Positions 34,314 through 40,995 of a stretch of 45,496 nt of DNA are shown piece by piece. The notes beneath the pieces are model-generated. The model was not told the origin of the DNA. It worked only from the letters and a program-made list of their open reading frames with translations, and did no database searches. How positions within the stretch are numbered: the first letter of the stretch is position 1; each line of letters begins with the position of its first letter. The DNA is taken from the NCBI GenBank assembly GCA_020432165.1, contig JAGQGU010000005.1, forward strand, positions 186,280 to 231,775, read 5' to 3'. The stretch is from Thermomicrobiales bacterium (GTDB taxonomy: Bacteria > Chloroflexota > Chloroflexia > Thermomicrobiales > UBA6265). The position numbers and the translations under genes are program-made.

Positions 34314-35512
34314 GCATTTTCTCCAATCTCACGAGCAACATGCGGTGCTGAATAGGACGATGATGAAGGATTCACTTTGGTAAGCACAACAATTCCGAGC
34401 AGCACCATCGCGACGGCGAAGATCGCCACCCGCAGCGATGTGAGATCGGCAATGGTTCCCACCAGCAATGGCCCGATCAGGAATCCACAGAAGCCGATGC
34501 TTGCTACGGTAGCGACAGCCGTAGCGGGCGCGACACCCGGGATTGCGTTGGCGCGGCGATAGGTAACCGGTACAACGACGGCGAGACCAAATCCCATGAC
34601 GGTGTAGCCAAGGATGATGGCCCATGGCTGGTTCACGATCATACCGAAACCGACGCCGGCCGCGGCGAAAATGGTACCGATGGTCAAGGTACGATCAGTA
34701 CCGACACGGGCAATGACAGCATCGCCGAAGAGCCGACCGGTCGCGGTGGAAATACTAAAGGCAGTAAAGGCCCAACTCCCCACCGCAGCCGTCGTGCCGA
34801 GATGATCCTTCATATAAAGAGCCGCCCAGTTGTTGACGGTTTCCTCGCCCAGCGCGATACAGACGATAGTGAGTCCCAAAAGCAAAATGGCTTTGGGAGG
34901 CAATGTCGGCAGACGACGCATTCTCCGCATGGCAGGTGCCGGCACGATATCGTCCGGCAGCATGCTTTGGGTGAGCAACCAGGAGAGCGGAATCATGACC
35001 ACCGCCATACCCAGGAACTGCGCGGTGATGGGAAGACCCGCCTGGGCCAGCAGTCCACTGCTGAACGAACCCGTGAGCGCGCCTACCGAGTAGAAACCAT
35101 AAAGCGCAGAAATGATGGGCTTATGCGTCTGCCGTTCCACCACGGCACCCTGCACCGAGGAGCTGATGTCGTAGATACCTGCGCACAGACCGAAAGCGAA
35201 CATCCCGATGGCAAACTGCAGCGGGGTCGCGACTTGTCCGAGTCCGACCACTATTAAGGGAAACGGCAAGGAGAAGAGAAGGTGCGTGCGCGGTGAGCCT
35301 ATGCGGAGGGTGAGCCTGGCGGCGAGCATAAACGCAATGATATTACCGAGGGCGAAGAGGAAGAAGATGGAACCGAGTGTCGCGGAGTTCACCTCTACCC
35401 GATCAGCCACACCCGGGACACGTGGATACCAGCTCCCCTGCACGAAGCCACGCAAGATGAAAGCAGTCGCAATGGCAATTCGTGGAGAAATATGCGGAAT
35501 ACGGGGGTTCAT
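34310..35512 (-). CDS. MFS transporter
   Basis: This 400-residue major facilitator protein has about twelve membrane helices and a central cytoplasmic loop (about 200-215). Loop 2-3 contains the family's basic motif region (AARLTLRIGSPRTH). The N-terminal half (RGFVQGSWYPRVPGVAD) resembles YbjJ-type MFS proteins. The substrate is unknown. Coupling to the ureohydrolase suggests export or import of the guanidino substrate, the amine product or urea. It lies 98 bp after the M24 gene, with a terminator hairpin between. Confidence 0.85.
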   Translation of the reverse strand: MNPRIPHISPRIAIATAFILRGFVQGSWYPRVPGVADRVEVNSATLGSIFFLFALGNIIAFMLAARLTLRIGSPRTHLLFSLPFPLIVVGLGQVATPLQFAIGMFAFGLCAGIYDISSSVQGAVVERQTHKPIISALYGFYSVGALTGSFSSGLLAQAGLPITAQFLGMAVVMIPLSWLLTQSMLPDDIVPAPAMRRMRRLPTLPPKAILLLGLTIVCIALGEETVNNWAALYMKDHLGTTAAVGSWAFTAFSISTATGRLFGDAVIARVGTDRTLTIGTIFAAAGVGFGMIVNQPWAIILGYTVMGFGLAVVVPVTYRRANAIPGVAPATAVATVASIGFCGFLIGPLLVGTIADLTSLRVAIFAVAMVLLGIVVLTKVNPSSSSYSAPHVAREIGENA

Positions 35513-35539
35513 GCGGCAGTGTAACCATACTTGAAAAGT

Positions 35540-35568
35540 GGTGAGCGAGATGTCGCCTCTCGCTCACC
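35540..35568 (-). terminator. Terminator between M24 and MFS genes
   Basis: A perfect 11-bp stem (35540-35550 with 35558-35568) encloses a 7-nt loop. Read on the minus strand it is followed by ACTTTTC. It would terminate or attenuate transcripts leaving the M24 gene, so the MFS-ureohydrolase pair may be expressed less or separately. Confidence 0.7.
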
Positions 35569-35610
35569 GAATGGTATATCGCAGTATCGTTTCCGCCAAT
35601 GAGCGGTTGA

Positions 35611-36801
35611 CTACACCGGTACGATCTGGTCTTCCAGCTTCTTGGAGCGCGTGGTGATCACTTCCGGCGCATCCTTGCCGATGATCACGGTGTCATCGTG
35701 ACGGAAGCCACCCACGCCGTAGATGTAGATACCTGGCTCCGAGCTGAAGACCTCGTTCTCCTTGAACGGTCGATGCAGGAAAGGCATATCTTCCGGGAAT
35801 TCGTGACCGCCAATACCGAGTCCGTGACCGGTGCGGTGATTGATATACTCGCCAAAACCGGCAGCTTCATACTCTCGCTGGGCCGCAGCATCGGCGCTGG
35901 ATACACGATTACCCGCAATCATCTGGGCGGCAGCAGCTTCGCACGCGGCGGTGGCGGCATTGAAGGCACGAATCTGGACATCACTGGCAGGCTCACCGAC
36001 GAAGAGCGTGCGCTCGTTCTCGATAACCAGTCCGTTCAGACGCACGATGAGGATGTTCACCACGCCGGTACCGACCTCAAAGGCTTCCGCTGCTTCAGCA
36101 CCAGAACCATGCGGTGCGGAGGACCACTTACCCCCGGATGAGAATGCACGTACCTCGACCTTTTCGTGCGGCCAACGGCGAGCCCCCTCTTCCATCATGA
36201 GTTTGCTGATCTCGAAATCGAACGCCTTGATGTTCATGCCAGGCTTGAGCAGCGCCATGTATTGATCCTGCCCCCAGTCGGTCAGCTTGGCGCCATCGCG
36301 AAGGATATCGAGTTCCTCCGGATACTTCACCTCGCGCATCTCGATGAGATAGCGGGTGGCATTCGCCCAGCTCATCTGCGGCATGGCAATCTGCATCAAG
36401 GGATGCGGTCCACCCTCCACCGCAATGGTGCCGCGGGTGACACCGCGCTGCGCCAGACGCTCAGCAACAATCGCGCCGAACTGATCGCGCGAGTAGGTGC
36501 GGTTCAGTGAGGTCTGATGCTCCTGATAGATCGTGTAATCGCGCACGAAGAGTGTATCGCGTTCCTCGGCGAACTTAAGGTGATTGGTGGAAAGCTCGTT
36601 CATCACCAGGAAGGGCTCGCCACCCCGCGGGAAGACGGCAGCCACCGGGCGTTCCCATGGCTCCACATCCAGATGGAAACCGGTAACCATGTAGAAGTTC
36701 AGCGGCGTGGTGACAACAAGGGCGTTGTAATCCTGTTGTTCCAGCCACGCCTGAATGCGTTGTGCGCGATCGGCAAAGACTGATTGAGGGACGAATGCCA
36801 T
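35611..36801 (-). CDS. M24-family protein, creatinase / Xaa-Pro peptidase-like
   Basis: This 396-residue protein has a creatinase-type N-terminal domain (about 10-155) and a C-terminal pita-bread M24 domain. His231 (SSAPHG), His326 and His333 (GHGLGIGGHEFP) and Glu355 (SSEPGIY) are kept. The two Asp metal ligands of peptidases appear replaced, one by an Ile/Leu near 250 and the other by Glu261 in IENERTLF. The last Glu of the RxED motif reads HDD. This pattern, with ERTLF, resembles creatinase and ectoine-hydrolase members, which work without metal. It may therefore be a C-N hydrolase, not an aminopeptidase. The ATG at 36801 has AGGAAAGGA upstream. It follows the third permease pair. Confidence 0.8.
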   Translation of the reverse strand: MAFVPQSVFADRAQRIQAWLEQQDYNALVVTTPLNFYMVTGFHLDVEPWERPVAAVFPRGGEPFLVMNELSTNHLKFAEERDTLFVRDYTIYQEHQTSLNRTYSRDQFGAIVAERLAQRGVTRGTIAVEGGPHPLMQIAMPQMSWANATRYLIEMREVKYPEELDILRDGAKLTDWGQDQYMALLKPGMNIKAFDFEISKLMMEEGARRWPHEKVEVRAFSSGGKWSSAPHGSGAEAAEAFEVGTGVVNILIVRLNGLVIENERTLFVGEPASDVQIRAFNAATAACEAAAAQMIAGNRVSSADAAAQREYEAAGFGEYINHRTGHGLGIGGHEFPEDMPFLHRPFKENEVFSSEPGIYIYGVGGFRHDDTVIIGKDAPEVITTRSKKLEDQIVPV

Positions 36802-36933
36802 GAGGAGGATTCCTTTCCTGTTGTGTCGAAATGCCCGGCCGTGACGACCAGATGCATGTTTCCCGGATACTGAACCTGTTTCTGGCACCATATCTGCGAT
36901 TCGCAGAGAGGGCAAGAGACATCTGCACGTGAG

Positions 36934-37827
36934 TTACCGATTACGAATCCGCGGATCCAGGGTATCGCGCAACCAGTCGCCGGTGATATTCACCGCCAGC
37001 GCCACTAACGCGAGCATGAGTCCCGGGAAGGTGATCAGCCACCATGCGGAGAGAATGTACTTGAGACCATCGCTCACCATACTGCCCCAGGCCGGTGTCG
37101 GGGGTTGTACGCCGAATCCCAGGAAGCTGATGCTCGCTTCGGCGATGATGAAGCGCGCAACCTGCAATGTACCGATGACGATGAGCGGTGTAGTGATATT
37201 CGGGAGAATGTGCCGTAACAAAATCACCCACTCCCGCGCACCCATCAGATGCGCCGCCTGGATGAACTCCCGCTCCCGCACAATCAGCGTCTCACCTCTG
37301 GCGATACGCGCGTACTCGATCCATCCCACGATCACGAGGGTGATCAGGATATTCTTCAGCCCCAAACCCATGATGGCGTTGATGGTCAGCGCCAGGAGAA
37401 TGAAGGGGAAGGAGAGCTGCACATCCACCAGCCGCATGAGGATGGTATCGAACCACCCGCCGAAGTAACCAGCCATCATGCCGATAGGGATACCAATGAG
37501 CAGCGCGAAGAAGACGGTGCCGAAACCAACCACAATGGAGACGCGAGACCCCAGAATAAGTCGACCAAGCACATCCCGACCCAATTGATCCGTACCAGCG
37601 AGGTGCCCATCAGTCATGGGAGGTAGCAACCGCGCGCCGAAGTCAGGACTATTGATGTTATCTGGCACGATCATGTCCGCGAAGATGGCCATGAGAATGA
37701 CGAGAATCAGGAAAATCACCGCAACGGTTGCCCACTTGTCCTTAAGCAACGGTCGCAATCGCCGTCGCAAAGAGGGTTTGGCAACCTTGGTGAGATCGTT
37801 TCTGGCGACGGAGGCTGCAGTACTCAT
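36934..37827 (-). CDS. ABC transporter permease, DppC type (cassette 3)
   Basis: This 297-residue DppC-type permease has a cytoplasmic N-terminus of about 30 residues and the HLAGTDQLGRDVLGR motif. It also has a coupling loop with EFIQAAHLMGAREW, the SFLGFGVQPPTPAWG signature and an RDTLDPRIRNR end. Its ATG shares one base with the stop of the DppB gene (TAATG), indicating coupled translation. The M24 gene follows after about 130 bp. Confidence 0.92.
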   Translation of the reverse strand: MSTAASVARNDLTKVAKPSLRRRLRPLLKDKWATVAVIFLILVILMAIFADMIVPDNINSPDFGARLLPPMTDGHLAGTDQLGRDVLGRLILGSRVSIVVGFGTVFFALLIGIPIGMMAGYFGGWFDTILMRLVDVQLSFPFILLALTINAIMGLGLKNILITLVIVGWIEYARIARGETLIVREREFIQAAHLMGAREWVILLRHILPNITTPLIVIGTLQVARFIIAEASISFLGFGVQPPTPAWGSMVSDGLKYILSAWWLITFPGLMLALVALAVNITGDWLRDTLDPRIRNR

Positions 37828-38744
37828 TATTTCAACCTCACTGTTGGGTTAACCCAACCATACGCAAGATCGGCAATGATGTTGCACGCGGTGTACATGG
37901 CAGCAAAGAGCACGACCGCCGCGGTAACCACTGCGAAGTCGCGATTAAGCAGCGATTGCACCATCACCCGCCCCATACCTGGCCAGGCAAAAACCTGCTC
38001 TACCACGACCGCACCGGCGATGAGGTTGCCAACCTCCAACGCTGTCATGGTGATGAGGGAGACGCTGGCATTCTTAAACGCGTGTCGCCTCAAGATGATC
38101 CCCTGCGTCAGCCCCTTGGCGCGAGCAGTACGAATGTAGTCCTGCCCGAGCACATCAATAAAGGTCGATCGGGTCAGGCGGGCATAGCGGGCCATACTGA
38201 ATGCCGAAAGTGTGATGGCAGGCATGATGAGATGATCTATTCCGCCGCGACCGCTGGTGGGTAGCCAACCGAGGCGAACGGAGAAGAACATGATCAAAAT
38301 GACACCGAGCCAGAAGCTGGGCACAGCCTGACCAAGCACGGAGATAAACCGCGCCAACTTATCCCATATTGAGCCATGTTTGACGGCCGAAAGAATGCCA
38401 AGAGGTATACCGATGGCGATAGCCAGTACCAGAGCGGTGCCTCCGAGGAGCACCGTGGCCGGGAGGCGTTCTACGACAACCTCCATTGCTGGCCGTCGTT
38501 CCCGCGATGAATCTCCGAAATCACCCTGCACGGCATCTCGCATGAATCTTCCGTATTGCACAATCACGGGATCGTTGAACCCCATGCGCTCCCGAATTGA
38601 GTCGAGGTCCTGCCGGGAAGTATCCATCGGCGCGAACAACAAAACAGGATCGCCCGACAGCCGCAACATGAAGAAGACGGCTGTCAGGGCCAGGAAGATG
38701 ACGAGAATACCGGAGAATATGCGACCAATGACGTATCGCTTCAT
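37827..38744 (-). CDS. ABC transporter permease, DppB type (cassette 3)
   Basis: This 305-residue permease has the N-terminal helix, the RLSGDPVLLFAP loop where the other two cassettes have RxVPGDPAR, membrane helices, and the coupling loop YIRTARAKGLTQGIILRRHA. It ends in GWVNPTVRLK. The altered loop suggests a solute type or lineage distinct from cassettes 1 and 2. It is separated from the binding-protein gene by 138 bp containing a strong stem-loop. Confidence 0.92.
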   Translation of the reverse strand: MKRYVIGRIFSGILVIFLALTAVFFMLRLSGDPVLLFAPMDTSRQDLDSIRERMGFNDPVIVQYGRFMRDAVQGDFGDSSRERRPAMEVVVERLPATVLLGGTALVLAIAIGIPLGILSAVKHGSIWDKLARFISVLGQAVPSFWLGVILIMFFSVRLGWLPTSGRGGIDHLIMPAITLSAFSMARYARLTRSTFIDVLGQDYIRTARAKGLTQGIILRRHAFKNASVSLITMTALEVGNLIAGAVVVEQVFAWPGMGRVMVQSLLNRDFAVVTAAVVLFAAMYTACNIIADLAYGWVNPTVRLK

Positions 38745-38839
38745 ATGCCTCTCCCCGGTTTAGTCGTTGGTGCATTGCTTTTGCGTCAGTCGAAATACTC
38801 CGTTCATACGGCGAGTGGCATCGACGATGACGCTGTGGG

Positions 38840-38876
38840 TGCAGGGTGGATCCAGTGATGCCAGATCCACCCTGCA
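38840..38876 (-). terminator. Intercistronic stem-loop after third binding-protein gene
   Basis: A perfect 13-bp stem (38840-38852 with 38864-38876) encloses an 11-nt loop, seven bases past the binding-protein stop on the minus strand. There is no T-run, so 3'-end protection or partial termination is more likely than full termination. Cassette 2 has a hairpin in the same place. Confidence 0.6.
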
Positions 38877-38882
38877 TGTGAT

Positions 38883-40442
38883 CTAGGCGCCGCTGGCCTC
38901 TGCCATCCAGAGTTTCTCGTCGGCCCGTGGTTCCCACACGATGTTGTTGGCGACACCGTAGCTATCGTGCTGCTGCCAAAGGAAGAGCCATCCAGCCTGA
39001 TCGTAGATATCCTGCTGAATCTCGTCCCAAATGGCCTGACGTGCTTCAGCATCGACGGTACCACTGGCCTCGGTAATCTTCGCCTCGATCTCGGCATCGC
39101 CGAAACCACTGTAGGTTGAGTCACCGACAAAGAGATAGGCGATGGTGCCGAAGGCGTCCAGTGCCGGACCCCAACCGAGATAGAACATATCGCCGGTCTG
39201 GCGATTGACGATCTTGTCGAGATGGGTACCCCACTCGTTGTATTGCACATTGACCGTAACACCAACCTCACCAAGCGAGGCAGCAATGGCCATGGCGGCA
39301 TCAGCATCCATTGGATAGCGCCCTTGTGGGGCATCCATCGTGATCTCGAGTCCGTCGGCAAAACCAGCCTCGGCCAGCAGCTCACGAGCCCGATCCGGGT
39401 TGTATTCGTATGGCGTGATGGCAGTATTACGCTCCGGATTGATCTCCGAAAGGCAGCCCGCCATACGCGTGGCGTGATCCTGGAAGATACCCGCGATGAT
39501 GCCATCGACATCGACCGCATGATTGATCGCCTGACGCAGCGCCTGGTTGTTGTAGAAGACGCTATCCTCGCGGTTGGTTACCAACGCGACATAGTTCACG
39601 CGAGAAGATGGAATCGACTTGATCGTCGCCAGACCGCTATCTTCCACGGCCTGGAAGGAATCGACCGGCACATCCTTCACGATCGCGAGTTCGCCAGCCA
39701 GCAGCGCCGCCAGGCGAGTGGCGAACTCCGGCATAGTGCGGAACTGTACTTCCTTAATAAGGACATCCTGAGCCCAGTAGTCCTCGCGGGCCTCAAGCGT
39801 GATGTACTCGTTGCGCACCCACTCCTTCATGACATATGGACCGGTGCCGGAGGGGTTCTTCATGTATTCATCAAGACCGACCTCTTCGATCTTGGCGGTA
39901 TCAATAGGATAGACCTCGGCGATACGGTCCCACGCAAGTGGATACGGAGAATCGGTGGTGATCTTCAACGTCTTGTCGTCAACCACTTCAAGACCGGTGA
40001 ACGCAGCCCAGCGCTCGAGATAGTGGCTGTTGTTGGCCGGATCCTTCGCAAAATTGAAGGCCGACACGAAGTCGTTGATCGTGAGTGGATTGCCACTGCT
40101 GAACGTGACCCCTTCCTGCACCAGCGTCAGGTTCCAGGTCAGGTCATCAACATTGGTCAATTCGCACAGCCAGGGCATGTAACGGAACTCATCGTCCTTA
40201 TTACGGACGATAGCTGCATCAAACATGTGATAGGTGATGACACCGGTGGGGCCATCCACAATGTGGTTTGGCACAAGCGTCAGTGGATCGGAACCGACAC
40301 CCAGGGCGACGCTATCGACGGTATTGCCTTGCGCGGATACCGAGAGAGCTCCCATGGAGTTCATGCCAGCCAACAACCCGTAGGAGAGTGGCATCGACGC
40401 CGCCAACTGAGTCAAGCGGCGGCGGGAAATCGCGTTCTTCAC
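38883..40442 (-). CDS. ABC transporter substrate-binding protein, SBP family 5 (cassette 3)
   Basis: This 519-residue solute receptor is of the DppA/OppA family, with LTLVQEGVTFSSGNPLT, the GTGPYVMKEW motif and ARELLAEAGFADGL. A Tat signal (AISRRRLTQLAAS) opens the chain, with a probable cleavage after SVSA and no lipobox. I propose the GTG at 40442: AGGAAAGG lies eight bases upstream and the twin arginine then falls near residue 7. An in-frame ATG at 40466 would add eight residues and put that site inside the gene. It heads the third cassette and is divergent from sucAB. Confidence 0.88.
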   Translation of the reverse strand: MKNAISRRRLTQLAASMPLSYGLLAGMNSMGALSVSAQGNTVDSVALGVGSDPLTLVPNHIVDGPTGVITYHMFDAAIVRNKDDEFRYMPWLCELTNVDDLTWNLTLVQEGVTFSSGNPLTINDFVSAFNFAKDPANNSHYLERWAAFTGLEVVDDKTLKITTDSPYPLAWDRIAEVYPIDTAKIEEVGLDEYMKNPSGTGPYVMKEWVRNEYITLEAREDYWAQDVLIKEVQFRTMPEFATRLAALLAGELAIVKDVPVDSFQAVEDSGLATIKSIPSSRVNYVALVTNREDSVFYNNQALRQAINHAVDVDGIIAGIFQDHATRMAGCLSEINPERNTAITPYEYNPDRARELLAEAGFADGLEITMDAPQGRYPMDADAAMAIAASLGEVGVTVNVQYNEWGTHLDKIVNRQTGDMFYLGWGPALDAFGTIAYLFVGDSTYSGFGDAEIEAKITEASGTVDAEARQAIWDEIQQDIYDQAGWLFLWQQHDSYGVANNIVWEPRADEKLWMAEASGA

Positions 40443-40546
40443 AGGTTCTACCTTTCCTAATGACATCAATACGCCTCGGAGAGACATCGGCGAGATTGTA
40501 TACAGCAATATCCGAGCCATCGTGATACGAGGTTCGATATTGTCGT

Positions 40547-40575
40547 TTGCATACATTCGTCGTCGAAGTATGCAA
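40547..40575. promoter_or_regulatory. Inverted repeat upstream of third cassette
   Basis: TTGCATAC (40547-40554) pairs with GTATGCAA (40568-40575). After one bulged A, TTCG (40556-40559) pairs with CGAA (40564-40567). The site lies about 105 bp before the binding-protein start and could be an operator or leader hairpin. Confidence 0.4.
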
Positions 40576-40708
40576 TTACTATACCAACTATCCAGAGGAT
40601 AGGGAAATTCCGGCTGCGCGATTCCGCATCTGTTGCCAGATAATTCATACACATCACCAGGCTATGCTCGCGCTCGTCGGACACCCAAAATGGGAGGAGG
40701 TGATTAAG

Positions 40709-40759
40709 TTGTGCTGTCTGCACACAGGGACAACATTCTTGTGCGATATGACCTGCTGA
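40709..40759 (+). CDS. Possible 16-residue Cys-rich peptide
   Basis: AGGAGGTGAT at 40695-40704 matches the canonical Shine-Dalgarno sequence in full. It is followed at good spacing by a TTG that opens a 16-codon frame (TTG TGC TGT ... TGC TGA) encoding four Cys. The same frame is open upstream from an ATG at 40662, giving 31 residues (WEEVIKL before the Cys part). It could be a leader peptide or a small modified-peptide precursor. It could also be chance, since no modification enzyme is nearby. Confidence 0.2.
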   Translation: MCCLHTGTTFLCDMTC

Positions 40760-40857
40760 TGATGATTAGTTTGTACTGCAGAAACATTGTGAATACCTTC
40801 ACCATCGGCATAGTCAAGGGCAAATCTCCCGATTGTAATTAGGTTGGATTCGTGTAC

Positions 40858-40880
40858 ATATCACCCACCCGTGATATGAT
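40858..40880 (+). promoter_or_regulatory. sucAB promoter with overlapping operator-like palindrome
   Basis: ATATCAC (40858-40864) and GTGATAT (40871-40877) form a perfect 7-bp inverted repeat with a 6-bp spacer. Its right arm overlaps an extended -10 box, TGATATGAT (40872-40880). No good -35 box is seen, as is common with extended -10 promoters. A repressor bound here would block the promoter. Transcription would start near 40887. Confidence 0.45.
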
Positions 40881-40894
40881 TGGCGATAGATATT

Positions 40895-40973
40895 GAGGGT
40901 GAAAAACCCTTACCGCCCGCGCGTGTGGCCGGGTGGCGCCAACAGTCTCGAGTACGATTTTGGTACCGCGAGA
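40895..40973 (+). promoter_or_regulatory. Structured 5' leader of sucA
   Basis: Three consecutive hairpins can form between the putative transcription start and the ribosome-binding site. The first is AGGGT/ACCCT (40896-40910, GAAAA loop). The second is CCGCCCG/CGGGTGG (40913-40936, one G-T pair). The third is TCTCG-A-GTAC with GTAC-CG-CGAGA (40946-40973). No known riboswitch consensus was recognised. Confidence 0.35.
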
Positions 40974-40995
40974 TGATCCATATGCGGAAGGAACC

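Larger units (their letters stand above)
40443..40995. other. Divergent region between third cassette and sucAB
   Basis: This 553-bp stretch holds no standard gene. From left to right it contains a stable hairpin (40547-40575), a consensus ribosome-binding site with a tiny Cys-rich frame (40695-40759), the probable sucAB promoter and operator (40858-40880), and a structured sucA leader. It is A+T-richer than the flanking genes. Confidence 0.55.

Noticed and set aside
40887-40995. A thiamine-diphosphate riboswitch before sucA
   Set aside because: The enzyme uses the cofactor, but the conserved CTGAGA and downstream core of that riboswitch are absent.
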